This document shows, one piece after another, positions 1 through 8,222 of a stretch of 64,000 nt of DNA. Position 1 is the stretch's first letter. Every line of letters begins with the position of its first letter. The DNA comes from Chitinophagales bacterium (GTDB taxonomy: Bacteria; Bacteroidota; Bacteroidia; Chitinophagales; Chitinophagaceae), in the NCBI GenBank assembly GCA_015654595.1, contig JAATGQ010000103.1, positions 1 through 64,000 on the forward strand. Direction: 5' to 3'. Both the position numbers and the translations under genes were made by a program. The notes under the pieces are model-generated. The model did no database searches. It was not told the DNA's origin and worked only from the letters and a program-made list of their open reading frames with translations.

Positions 1-161
1 AACCAGTAGACGGAGACGCGGGCGCAGGAGAGCCAGGTGCGGCAGGTGAAGAGGCAGATACGGTGGAACCTGTAGAAGAAGACGTGGAGGCCGGGGACCC
101 CGGAGCGGCAGGAGCAGACGCAGGGGAACCAGTAGACGGAGACGCGGGCGCAGGAGAGCCC
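1..161. repeat. GC-rich repeat inside the CHAT gene
   Basis: A 34-bp segment at 1-34 recurs exactly at about 128-161, 127 bp later, with related GC-rich sequence between. It encodes a Pro/Ala/Ser/Gly low-complexity stretch inserted right after the CHAT-opening motif. The frame stays open through it. Confidence 0.7.
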
Positions 162-2185
162 GGAGCCCCGGCGGGCCTGGTCACCAGGGCATCAAACGGC
201 AAGAGATCCAGCGCCCCATCAGGCAAAAAAATATAGCTCGGGTGCCACGAGAGCGGGTGGTCGGCGAACAACAGCCGATACCAATGCAAGGCTTCCTTGT
301 AGTAATCTGCGGGATGATCGATCATCGCATTTGGGCCAGCGCCAAACCAGTGCCGCACAAAGCCCCGCACGCTGTCCTGCCAGCCGCCGCCCAACTCTGT
401 CTTATCGGCATAGTTGATGCCTTCGCGCCCACATTCGATGGTATAAAGATCCTTATCGCCGGCAAAGTAGCTTCTTACTATCTGTCCGTCTTGCAGCAAC
501 AGGGAAAGACTGTCCGGATCGAAGGTCGATACGGGGAGGCTTTGCTTTTTCCTGAGATTCGCCAGCTGCCAGTCGGTGGAACGAAGGAAGTCAAGACCTG
601 CACTATCCTGCCGCCCGATCATCTCTTTCTGATAATAAGCCTTTGCTTTTTCGAGCAGGCGTATACGACGTTCGGCGCTATCGTTTTTCTGTACCCGCAA
701 TTGTTGTTGTTGCAGCACTTCATCGAGCAGGAGTTGAGCCTTGCTGCTTTCCATCAAACCCAGCATAGCCTTGGCGTACTTTTGCTGCTGGGTTGCACGC
801 CATGCCTCCCAGGCGAGGTTTAAGGGTTTTTCATAACGGCTCCTCGAATTGGCGACCCATCTTTCCCTGGAACTGGTCGTTATCAGTTCGAGCCGGCCCC
901 TTCTTTCGGCGGCAAAAGCCAGCTGGTATAAATGCAGCGCTTCGTCGGTATTCTTTTGCAGCCCCGCAAGCACGTAGAGTGCGTCGGCAAGGGTGTTTTC
1001 GGCGTAGAGGTCGGATTCGCGGAGATTAGAGAACGAGGGGGCCGCGGAAGACGAGCGTGGGGCGACGGAGCCGGCGGAAGACGAGCCTGGGCCGGAGGTG
1101 GCGGGAGACGAGCCTGAGGGGGCGGCGGGAGATGAGCCTGGGCCGGAGGGGGCGAGGGGAGACGAGCCCGAGCCGGAGGCAGCGGAAGATGATCGCGCAC
1201 CCGTGAGCTTGCCGGGCAGCAACACCGCGAGGCAGGAATCCAACCATTGCACCGCCAGTTCCGGCTTCTCAAGCCCCGCATACAAAGCCCCGAGCCGATA
1301 GTATAGCTTTGCTTTTTCGCGCAGGCGTCCTTCACCCGGCCGGGCGGATAATCGTTGTTGCAGGGTCAGCGCCTTTTGATAAAAGGCAAGGGCTGATTTT
1401 GTCTCGCCGTAAAGATCGCCGGCTTGCTGGTAGGCCATCAGCAGCCAGTATCCTGCGGAAGAGTTGGCCGGGGAAGTGAACGCGGCAGGCACAAGTATAG
1501 CGATGCTCTGCCGGATAGCCATCCGGGCGCTGTCCATCTTACCAAGGGCCCGATACGCATCGGACTCTTCTGACAAGAGCAGACCCGTGATAGGTTTATG
1601 CGGCCCTGCCGCCAACAGTCCCTTACGGCAATAGTCCAGCGCCAGCTGCGGCTTGCCCATATTCCCGCAGGTATTGGCGAGGTTGCTGCAAACGCCGGCA
1701 AAGGAGGGCAGGTCGCCCAATGCTTTCGCAAGGGCCAGCGCCATCTTGTGGATATACAATGCCTGGTCATAATCGCCAAGCCTTGTATAGTTGTTGCCCA
1801 GCGGCTTTAGCACGTTCTCCAAAACCAGCGGGGCATCCATGGATTCGTTGTATCGGGTGGCGTACTCAAAAGCCTCGGTATACGCATCGGTGGACGCGAC
1901 GATGGCGCCGCTCAAAAGCAGCGAATAGCCTTGGTTGGTGAGTAGATCGAGCCAGGCCTGTTGTTCCTGGGGTGTCCTGGGCAAGCGCCATGCTTGCTTT
2001 TTTGCGGCGAGGAGCTGCGCGCTTCGTTGCGCGGGCGCTTTGGCGGCCCATTGGATCTGCGCGTAGATCCAGCCGATGAGGTCGTCTTTCGCGCGAAAGG
2101 GCGCGGCGGCAGGCGGCTGGGCTGAAACCAACTGGCATAGCGCCAGCATGAGTATCAAGAAGGGTATCGTAAACTTTATCTTCAA
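1..2185 (-). CDS. Exported TPR-CHAT domain protein (3' end beyond the window)
   Basis: An open frame runs from the left edge to a TTG at 2185 with no stop. From that TTG it reads MKIKFTIPFLILMLALC followed by QLVSAQ, a typical Sec signal peptide; no ATG precedes it in frame, so I take TTG as the start. The body has tetratricopeptide-like helical pairs (for example NYTRLGDYDQALYIHKMAL and LANTCGNMGKPQLALDYC). The C-terminal part reads FLPDGALDLLPFDALV, the usual opening of a CHAT (caspase-like) domain. The catalytic His and Cys lie beyond the edge and cannot be checked. Two Pro/Ser/Ala/Gly-rich repeat tracts interrupt it, one between TPRs (about 1030-1200) and one just after the CHAT opening (1-170). 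The gene follows the PKD gene by 59 bp, so the two are probably one operon. The signal peptide implies a periplasmic or surface location, unlike the cytoplasmic CHAT proteins of type III-E CRISPR. Confidence 0.8.
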   Translation of the reverse strand, partial: MKIKFTIPFLILMLALCQLVSAQPPAAAPFRAKDDLIGWIYAQIQWAAKAPAQRSAQLLAAKKQAWRLPRTPQEQQAWLDLLTNQGYSLLLSGAIVASTDAYTEAFEYATRYNESMDAPLVLENVLKPLGNNYTRLGDYDQALYIHKMALALAKALGDLPSFAGVCSNLANTCGNMGKPQLALDYCRKGLLAAGPHKPITGLLLSEESDAYRALGKMDSARMAIRQSIAILVPAAFTSPANSSAGYWLLMAYQQAGDLYGETKSALAFYQKALTLQQRLSARPGEGRLREKAKLYYRLGALYAGLEKPELAVQWLDSCLAVLLPGKLTGARSSSAASGSGSSPLAPSGPGSSPAAPSGSSPATSGPGSSSAGSVAPRSSSAAPSFSNLRESDLYAENTLADALYVLAGLQKNTDEALHLYQLAFAAERRGRLELITTSSRERWVANSRSRYEKPLNLAWEAWRATQQQKYAKAMLGLMESSKAQLLLDEVLQQQQLRVQKNDSAERRIRLLEKAKAYYQKEMIGRQDSAGLDFLRSTDWQLANLRKKQSLPVSTFDPDSLSLLLQDGQIVRSYFAGDKDLYTIECGREGINYADKTELGGGWQDSVRGFVRHWFGAGPNAMIDHPADYYKEALHWYRLLFADHPLSWHPSYIFLPDGALDLLPFDALVTRPAGAPGSPAPASPSTGSPASAPAAPGSPASTSSSTGSTVSASSPAAPGSPAPASPSTG

Positions 2186-2244
2186 TATGCATACCGGCAC
2201 ACCCCTGGAAAACCCATGCGCGGCCGAACCTTGAAGATAGTAAA

Positions 2245-4395
2245 TCAAAGTTTAAAACCGGCGTAGAGGAAAAACCTGTTGGTCAGGTCTCCCTTCAAAA
2301 GCCGGATATAACGGGCTCCGATAACGGGCCCATGCCTGACAGCCCCCAACTGCAGATCAAAAAAGGGCGCGGCATTCCAGCTTCCCAGGTAAGTGACGGC
2401 CGACTTTGTGGTGGTGACGGCCTCATGCACATTCAACGGCAAAAGATTAGTAACGAAGTAAGCCTTATTCTCGGTCGTCGTCTGTTCGGAGATATTGATC
2501 TGGGCCATCGCGCCGACACCGACCCCGATATACTTTCCGATATTATACCGAAAGTGAAGAGGGGTTATTTCAAAGCTGTTGCGGTTGACGGTCGTTTTTG
2601 TCTGATGCCCCGTCACCACAAAAGGCAGCCCCCCGATCAGGGTGTCGTTATTGGTTTTGACCACGGTACTGGTAAACGCATCCTGCTGCAGCAGCCCGAC
2701 AAAGGCTTCGACCTGGAAGTAAGGCCGATCGGGCGCATAGGGCGACAACACGTACCCAAACTGCAATGGACCCTTTGCCCCATAGCCGCCGTTACCGGGC
2801 AAAACGCTGTAACCAGCCATGATCCCGGGTGAGAGCCCTTTTATAAATTTTGCGTTTGCTTTATTGGTCAGCACCGGTGTCTGCCGATCGAAGGCAATCG
2901 CGGCCTGTGTGCTGAAAGGGATCTTTTTTGGCTTTTTCTTAAAACGGATCGCGTACTCGACAAAGCCGCTCGTGCTGTCCTTGTCGCCAACCCCTTCCTG
3001 CATCAGCCCGGGAAGATAGATATTGTTAAATATAAAATAGAGGGAGTCGCCGCGACGGATCGTGTCTATGCAGCTTTGGGACTGGTATGCGGAATCACAC
3101 CATTTGCATACCGGACGTATCGCATTGACCCGAATGGTTTCGGGGTTTAACTGGCGTGGGATCGACAGTCCTATCTTTATCTGGTGGGCGGGGCCGCGGC
3201 CTGTATTTTGAAACTCTACGCGATAAAGCAATTCTTTCTTTTGCCGGAAGAACCGGTAGTTGATACGGCGCGAGCGCAGCAGCATCCGGTTCGGGTCGTG
3301 CGAGGATACGACCTGCATGTCCAGCGCAAAGAGTTGCGGCGGCGATGTGGGGTCGTCGGGGACAAGCATCGCGGAGATGCCGACGGTGGCGTTGGTGTCT
3401 TGCAGCATGCCGGGTAAGGTGTTCATGTCCATAAACACGAACTGCTCTGTCCCGGTGGGAATGGAATGGAAGTGGAGGACGGTGTGCCGCGAATAGGTGT
3501 TTTCGAGGCTGTGCAGCATCGACTGGGTTTCGCCGGCGAAGCTCGGGACGGGGACCTCGGTAGTCGACTCCGCGGACCCGGAATAAACATCGCGGCTGAC
3601 CTCCCCCGCGACATTGGTCCTATCAGCGGCAGCGTCCTCTCCCGCGACAGTCGACTCCACGGACCTGGAATAAGCATCGCGGCTGACCTCCCCCGCGACA
3701 TTGGTCCTATCAGCGGCAGCGTCCTCTCCCACTCTGGTCCCATGCCCTCGCGGCTCAAAAGCCAACGCCTCCTCCATGGCGTTCCGATCCACCTGCGCCA
3801 TCAGCGTATGCAGCCCCGTGCTGTCCTCGTGATGATAAAACCGTTGCTCTGCGAGTGAAAACCCTTCATGCCCAAGCTGGCGTTCGTTATAAAAAAGTAC
3901 GATACTCCCGCTAAGGCTGTCGCGGCTTTGGTTGCGATAACCGATGATGGTCACAAAGTCTTCCCCTGGTTTGGGATAGCGGTTGATCTTCATTTCGATG
4001 TCTCCGCCTCCATGAAAGAAGTGGGAGGCCCAGGCATCTTTGGTCAGGATCTTCTTTCTGATCTTTATCGGATGCGGCCGGGTCGGCGGCGCTTTTCCAT
4101 CGTCGTAGTTGTTGGTAGCGTAAAGCCGGATAGTATAGGTCCCCGTATCACGATAGGCATAGACGGGCTCCTTATCGAAACTGAAACGGCCGTCGCCCAT
4201 CTCCCAGAAATAGGTATAAAAAGCCGGCGGGGCCCCGACAGTTTGACGCAGCGGCCTTAGAATAGCGGAAAGATGAATGCTATCGCCGTTGGGGGTCGGT
4301 AGCGCGCGAAGTCCCGCTGCAACAGTATCGGGAAGACCCTGCGTAAAACCATTGAGCCCCAGCAACAGCAATATGGATACGAACGACACCTTCAT
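2245..4395 (-). CDS. Exported PKD-domain outer-membrane-like protein
   Basis: This 716-aa protein starts with a signal peptide (MKVSFVSILLLLGLNGFTQG). Around residues 35-110 it has a PKD fold (FYTYFWEMGDG, then YRDTGTYTIRLYATN). Residues about 225-280 hold a 29-aa tandem repeat beginning VAGEDAAADRTNVAGEVSRD. The middle resembles beta-sandwich surface domains. The last 200 residues alternate like strands and end in YAGFKL, as outer-membrane barrels of Bacteroidota often do; this is inference. It lies upstream of the CHAT gene on the same strand and is divergent from the ECF sigma factor, so it may be a surface component controlled by that sigma factor. I do not recognise the exact family. Confidence 0.8.
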   Translation of the reverse strand: MKVSFVSILLLLGLNGFTQGLPDTVAAGLRALPTPNGDSIHLSAILRPLRQTVGAPPAFYTYFWEMGDGRFSFDKEPVYAYRDTGTYTIRLYATNNYDDGKAPPTRPHPIKIRKKILTKDAWASHFFHGGGDIEMKINRYPKPGEDFVTIIGYRNQSRDSLSGSIVLFYNERQLGHEGFSLAEQRFYHHEDSTGLHTLMAQVDRNAMEEALAFEPRGHGTRVGEDAAADRTNVAGEVSRDAYSRSVESTVAGEDAAADRTNVAGEVSRDVYSGSAESTTEVPVPSFAGETQSMLHSLENTYSRHTVLHFHSIPTGTEQFVFMDMNTLPGMLQDTNATVGISAMLVPDDPTSPPQLFALDMQVVSSHDPNRMLLRSRRINYRFFRQKKELLYRVEFQNTGRGPAHQIKIGLSIPRQLNPETIRVNAIRPVCKWCDSAYQSQSCIDTIRRGDSLYFIFNNIYLPGLMQEGVGDKDSTSGFVEYAIRFKKKPKKIPFSTQAAIAFDRQTPVLTNKANAKFIKGLSPGIMAGYSVLPGNGGYGAKGPLQFGYVLSPYAPDRPYFQVEAFVGLLQQDAFTSTVVKTNNDTLIGGLPFVVTGHQTKTTVNRNSFEITPLHFRYNIGKYIGVGVGAMAQINISEQTTTENKAYFVTNLLPLNVHEAVTTTKSAVTYLGSWNAAPFFDLQLGAVRHGPVIGARYIRLLKGDLTNRFFLYAGFKL
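3563..3736. repeat. 87-bp tandem duplication in the PKD gene
   Basis: The unit starts with gtcgactcc at 3563 and again at 3650, a period of 87 bp or 29 codons, with few differences between copies. It keeps the reading frame, so it expands the protein by whole units. Confidence 0.8.
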
Positions 4396-4475
4396 ATACT
4401 AAAGATATCATTCGAGTCGAGGTTTTGTTACCTTGTATATCCATATTTTTTAGATCTTCGTCCAAATTCCTGGCT

Positions 4476-5033
4476 ATGGCGACCCACGCGGACCAGCGTT
4501 TTATTAACGGATTGATGAACAATGACGGTCCCGTCGTCGAAGAGATCTATAAGAAGTACAGCAGGACCATCCGCAATTTTATCCTTGCCAACGGCGGGTC
4601 GGAAGACGATGCTGCGGATATTTTCCAGGAGGCGCTGATCGATCTGTATAACCAGGCCCGCCATAAGGATTTGCAGCTCACCTGTCCCTTCGAGGCTTTC
4701 CTGCTGCTGCTGTGCAAACGTAAATGGTACAACCTTCAAAAGAAAAGAGGCCGTAACCCGGTAACATTTTCCACGGAAGAGGTATCTCTGTTGGGAGAAG
4801 ACGTTTTTGCGACGGCGGAAAGGCTGGCGGTGGAGGAGTCGCGTGTCCGTGTTTTCCTGGAGCAGCTGGGAAGGCTTGGAGACAAATGCCGCGAGATCAT
4901 CCAGCTGACGCTGACGGGTGAGGCGCAGGAGCTGATCGCGCAGCGCCTGAATGTCACCTATGGTTATTTGCGCAAGAAGAAGTCGGAATGTATGGCAACG
5001 CTATTATCCTATATACAAGCACAGAAAATTTAA
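4476..5033 (+). CDS. ECF-type sigma-70 family RNA polymerase sigma factor
   Basis: I start at the ATG of MATHADQRFINGL, giving 185 aa, the normal ECF length. Region 2 is visible as IYKKYSRTIRNFI followed by DDAADIFQEALIDLYNQ. Region 4 near the C-terminus carries a helix-turn-helix (CREIIQLTLTGEAQELIAQ then LNVTYGYLRKKKSECM). The next gene begins 3 nt after the stop, so the two are translationally linked. The sigma factor is divergent from the PKD and CHAT genes across an 80-bp gap, and probably directs one or both flanking units. Confidence 0.9.
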   Translation: MATHADQRFINGLMNNDGPVVEEIYKKYSRTIRNFILANGGSEDDAADIFQEALIDLYNQARHKDLQLTCPFEAFLLLLCKRKWYNLQKKRGRNPVTFSTEEVSLLGEDVFATAERLAVEESRVRVFLEQLGRLGDKCREIIQLTLTGEAQELIAQRLNVTYGYLRKKKSECMATLLSYIQAQKI

Positions 5034-5036
5034 GCT

Positions 5037-6053
5037 ATGGAAAGGTATGACGAGGGATGGGTCGCCCGTTATGTGGAGGGGGATTTGAGCCCGGCAGAGC
5101 TCGCGGAGTTCGAAGCGGCCATGACGGCTGATGCGGAGCTTGCCGTCAGCGTGGCCCTTTACCGCGAAGTAAAGGCGACGTTGCAGCAGCGGCTGCCAGA
5201 GGATAAGACAAAGGCGGCGTTGGAGCAAAGACTGGCCGGTCTGAATAAGGAGTATTTTGCGGGCGGCGGAGTCGATAGCACAGGGCTAAGCCAAGTCGAG
5301 CCCGCAGGTGAAAGCAGGCTCGATGCCACGAGCAAAAGCCAGGTCGATAGCGCAGGTGAAAGCAGGCTCGATGTCGCGGGTGAAAATGAGGTCAATGTCG
5401 CAGGCAAAAGCCGAGTCGATAGCGCGCGCGAAAGCAGGCTCGATGCCGCAGGCAAAAGCCAGGCCGATAGCACAGGACTAAGCCAAGTCGAGCCCGCAGG
5501 TGAAAGCCAGGCCGGTGCCAGGGGCAAAACGCAGCCCAGCGCTGGAACAGCCCCGGTTCGCCGCATGCCGCCCATGCGTTGGCTTTCGGTCGCGGCGGCC
5601 CTTGTCTGTCTCGCGGTTGGCGTCTTCTTATTATCCCGCCCCAGTCTCGACAAAAAGCTGCAGGAACTCGGGCAGATCGAAATGACCGGTGTTGCAGAAC
5701 GCGGCGCCAATACGGACACGCTTTTGCAACAGGCCGCCGTCTTTTTTAATCAGCAAAAATTTACGCAGGCGCTTCCCCTGCTCAACCAGGTAGTTGCCAT
5801 AGATACGACCAGTCAGCTTGCGCTGTTCTACAGAGGCGTCGCCGCCTGGCACACCCGCGACCTCACGCTGGCAAGGCTAACCCTGACACAGGTCTATAAT
5901 AATGGATCGCTCTTAAAAAACCAGGCCGCCTTTTATATGGCGCTGACCTATGCCAGGGAGGATAAAAAAATCGCGCTCGAATGGCTGCACCAGATTCCCG
6001 CATCCGAGCCTGAGTATTTGAAAGCCAAAGCTTTAGAAGATGCGATAAAATAG
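5037..6053 (+). CDS. Membrane TPR protein, probable anti-sigma partner
   Basis: The 338-aa product has four parts. Residues 1-80 look like the cytoplasmic region of Bacteroidota anti-sigma-like proteins (YDEGWVARYVEGDLSPAE). Residues about 80-170 are a charged 10-residue tandem repeat of the GESRLDxAGKSQVDSA type. One membrane segment follows near 180-205 (WLSVAAALVCLAVGVFLL). The outer C-terminal part is TPR-like (AAVFFNQQKFTQALPLLNQV). Its position 3 nt behind the ECF sigma gene fits a membrane regulator of that sigma factor. No classical zinc-binding HxxxCxxC motif is present, so the anti-sigma role is inferred from context. Confidence 0.75.
   Translation: MERYDEGWVARYVEGDLSPAELAEFEAAMTADAELAVSVALYREVKATLQQRLPEDKTKAALEQRLAGLNKEYFAGGGVDSTGLSQVEPAGESRLDATSKSQVDSAGESRLDVAGENEVNVAGKSRVDSARESRLDAAGKSQADSTGLSQVEPAGESQAGARGKTQPSAGTAPVRRMPPMRWLSVAAALVCLAVGVFLLSRPSLDKKLQELGQIEMTGVAERGANTDTLLQQAAVFFNQQKFTQALPLLNQVVAIDTTSQLALFYRGVAAWHTRDLTLARLTLTQVYNNGSLLKNQAAFYMALTYAREDKKIALEWLHQIPASEPEYLKAKALEDAIK
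5270..5515. repeat. 30-bp coding tandem repeat in the TPR gene
   Basis: About eight degenerate 30-bp units (10 codons each) built on gcaggtgaaagcaggctcga-like sequence encode the linker before the membrane segment. The frame is kept throughout. Confidence 0.7.
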
Positions 6054-6145
6054 TTCAAAAAAGGGGGTAACAAACTCCTGGTTTGATGGATATACTTTGG
6101 AAGGGCGCTAAGCCCGGAATTCTTAACCATCAAAAATCAGGAATT

Positions 6146-6727
6146 ATGAAACGTAACATCATCGCCGCAACCATTATCATCGCCTCTTTTGGTATCTCTA
6201 CTCGTTCTTTTGCACAGATTCGTCTTGGTGCCGCAGGTTCAGCAAGACTCTCTTCCGCTGCCAGCATGAATACGCCGGCTGTAAGCAACGCGCTTAGAGC
6301 ATCGGCAGCAACGACCAGCTCCACCGCTGTAAAGGCAAGCACTGCAAGCAAGGCCGCAGTTAACGCCAGCACGAATACCGCTGTAAAGGCTTCGAACACG
6401 GCAGCCAGCACAACTACCTCTACTGCAAACACGGCGGCTCAAACCTCCGCTTCGGCGGCTCAAACCTCCGCTTCGGCAGCTCAAACCTCCGCTTCGGCAG
6501 CTCAAACCTCCACTTCGGCAGCACATAACGCCGCCTCAACGGCAAAGTCTACAGCCGCGCAGACCTCAGGTTCAGCGAGCGTTCAGTCTTCTACATCGGC
6601 AAGCACCGCTAAATCCACATCGGGCACATCGGCCAGTACCAGCAGCAGCACAAACGCTTCTGTCAACACAAAGCCGGTCAGTGCCAATGTCGCTGTCAGC
6701 ACGACTACCAGCGCCGCTGCTCACTAA
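6146..6727 (+). CDS. Exported Ala/Ser/Thr-rich low-complexity protein
   Basis: I start at the ATG of MKRNIIAATIIIASFG, which opens a clear signal peptide ending in SFAQ; an upstream in-frame ATG at 6083 would bury it. The mature 170 residues are almost only Ala, Ser, Thr, Asn, Lys and Gln, with AAQTSAS repeated four times. No domain is recognisable. It is probably an extended surface or periplasmic protein, perhaps glycosylated, though that is inference. It lies between the ECF/TPR pair and an outer-membrane-like protein and is followed by a stem-loop. Confidence 0.7.
   Translation: MKRNIIAATIIIASFGISTRSFAQIRLGAAGSARLSSAASMNTPAVSNALRASAATTSSTAVKASTASKAAVNASTNTAVKASNTAASTTTSTANTAAQTSASAAQTSASAAQTSASAAQTSTSAAHNAASTAKSTAAQTSGSASVQSSTSASTAKSTSGTSASTSSSTNASVNTKPVSANVAVSTTTSAAAH
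6437..6520. repeat. 21-bp coding tandem repeat
   Basis: Four nearly identical 21-bp units (gctcaaacctccgcttcggc plus one base) encode AQTSASA. Copies differ at only a few positions, which suggests recent slippage or unequal exchange. Confidence 0.85.
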
Positions 6728-6740
6728 TCACCCCTAAACA

Positions 6741-6773
6741 ACCGGGGCAGCGTTTGTTGTCCCGGTCTTTTTA
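6741..6773 (+). terminator. Stem-loop with T-run after the Ala/Ser-rich gene
   Basis: accggg at 6741-6746 pairs with cccggt at 6761-6766 and is followed by ctttttaaaa. The stem is short (6 bp), so this is a modest intrinsic terminator candidate. Confidence 0.5.
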
Positions 6774-6785
6774 AAACTTACGATC

Positions 6786-7595
6786 ATGAAACGCGTCCGC
6801 ATCCTCATTGCCTGTCTATTTGCCGTTGGCCTGGCCCAGGCCCAGGACACAAGCCGCTATGTTCACGTCAGCGCCGGTCTGCTTTACAACTCGGGCCTCA
6901 ACTACTACGGCCGGGTCGACAGTCTTAAAAGCAAGGGCCTTTGCCCCTTTGTTGGCATCACGCTCAAAAACGGCTTATACGTCAACTCCACCTTTGTCTT
7001 TATCGAAAACAGCCAGCAATCACAGTATGCCGCGACGCTGCTCGAGGCGGGTTATAATTTCAAATCCGCCAATAATCACTGGGCCGGTAACCTCTCGGGA
7101 TCGCGGTTCTTTTATCAGCAGGATATCGCCCTCGTCGAGTCGGCTGTGAAGGAAGTAGTGTCGGCCAGCATCACGGAGTTGAATCCAATCGCCAACATCA
7201 CCCTCACCGGCAGTGCCCGCTGGAGCAACCAGGTGGACTACAACGCGCAGGCGGGTCTTGACCATATCACACGTATCCCGAATGTATTCAGTCCTAAGGG
7301 CGTGCTGGTCGTTGACCCAATGGCAACGATAGCGGCAGGTACGCAGAATTTTACCACCACTTATTATGAGGAAAAGCATTTCCTTATCTTTCCCATCGCG
7401 CAGCAACAACTGACCACCAGCAGCCAGCAGTTCAATATCCTGGCCTATGAGTTCAGCTGCCCGGTCGTCTATGGACTTGGCAAGCTCAACCTGATGCTAA
7501 CCCCCGCCTATGTCATGCCGCAGCATTTGCTGACCGCATCGGAGACGGGCCGGAATCTTTTTTACATCAACGCCACCGCGAAGGTTACGTTATAG
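6786..7595 (+). CDS. Exported outer-membrane-like protein of unknown function
   Basis: The 269-aa product has a signal peptide (MKRVRILIACLFAVGLAQAQ) and alternating polar/apolar strands with Tyr, Gly and Asn-rich turns, as in small outer-membrane barrels. It contains a Gln/Thr/Ser-rich section near residue 210 and ends in a strand-like segment (INATAKVTL). I do not recognise the family. It lies 58 bp after the Ala/Ser-rich gene and may belong to the same ECF-linked export module. Confidence 0.7.
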   Translation: MKRVRILIACLFAVGLAQAQDTSRYVHVSAGLLYNSGLNYYGRVDSLKSKGLCPFVGITLKNGLYVNSTFVFIENSQQSQYAATLLEAGYNFKSANNHWAGNLSGSRFFYQQDIALVESAVKEVVSASITELNPIANITLTGSARWSNQVDYNAQAGLDHITRIPNVFSPKGVLVVDPMATIAAGTQNFTTTYYEEKHFLIFPIAQQQLTTSSQQFNILAYEFSCPVVYGLGKLNLMLTPAYVMPQHLLTASETGRNLFYINATAKVTL

Positions 7596-7723
7596 TCTCC
7601 GGCTTGTACAAACAGGCTAAGGTTTCTCTGTATTTTTTACAAAAGAGTAAAGGGATACCATTAAAATACCTGTTTTATATCATATATTGTAGCCTGTTAG
7701 CTAAGATCAACCAATACCTTTCT

Positions 7724-8170
7724 ATGAGCAAGATCTACCAAATCCTACTATGCGATGATGACGGCGACGAAGTCATCTTCTTTGACTCCGCCTTTAAGAA
7801 GCTCAACATCAACGCCCAACTGCAATGGTTCGAAAGAGGCCAGGACCTGATCGACCACCTGAAAAGGACCTCCTCCCTCCCCGACCTCATTTTTCTGGAT
7901 CTTAACATACCGATCAAGAACGGCCTCGAGTGCCTCTCGGAGATCAAGAGTTACGACCAGTTCAGGTCCATTCCGGTGGTTATCCATTCTACATCGAATC
8001 AGACAAGGGACATCGAAACGGCCTATTCGAAAGGCGCCAGCTTGTACGTGAATAAAATGTATACGGATACTGCCCTGCAGAATACGCTGCAATCGATCTT
8101 TCGGATGGACCGGCGGCAATTGCTGAACCCGGAAAAAGCGGCATTTTTTAAGACGAGCGCAGAGGCGTAA
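7724..8170 (+). CDS. Single-domain response regulator (CheY/Rcp1-like)
   Basis: From the ATG of MSKIYQILLCDDDGDE the product is 148 aa, a stand-alone receiver domain. The acidic pair is DDD near residue 11, the phospho-acceptor Asp is in LIFLDLNIPIKNG near residue 57, the Ser/Thr is in IHSTS, and the conserved Lys appears in YVNKMYTD. There is no output domain, so it acts through protein contact or in a phosphorelay. It converges on the histidine kinase gene at 8223-10082, a plausible partner. An upstream TTG at 7604 would add an unlikely leader. Confidence 0.88.
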   Translation: MSKIYQILLCDDDGDEVIFFDSAFKKLNINAQLQWFERGQDLIDHLKRTSSLPDLIFLDLNIPIKNGLECLSEIKSYDQFRSIPVVIHSTSNQTRDIETAYSKGASLYVNKMYTDTALQNTLQSIFRMDRRQLLNPEKAAFFKTSAEA

Positions 8171-8222
8171 AGCTCCGGCCAGCTACGATACCCGACTGGA
8201 GGCGGCCACGATGCGGAGTCGG

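Noticed and set aside
242-823. Plus-strand open frame of 193 codons
   Set aside because: It is antisense to the TPR-CHAT gene, whose frame has a signal peptide, TPRs and a CHAT opening; this frame shows no domain.
2332-2832. Plus-strand open frame antisense to the PKD gene
   Set aside because: The minus frame has a signal peptide and PKD motifs and continues without break.
4432-4443. cttgtatatcca shared with 23092-23103 near two starts
   Set aside because: A 12-base match is expected by chance several times in a window of this size, and flanks do not align.
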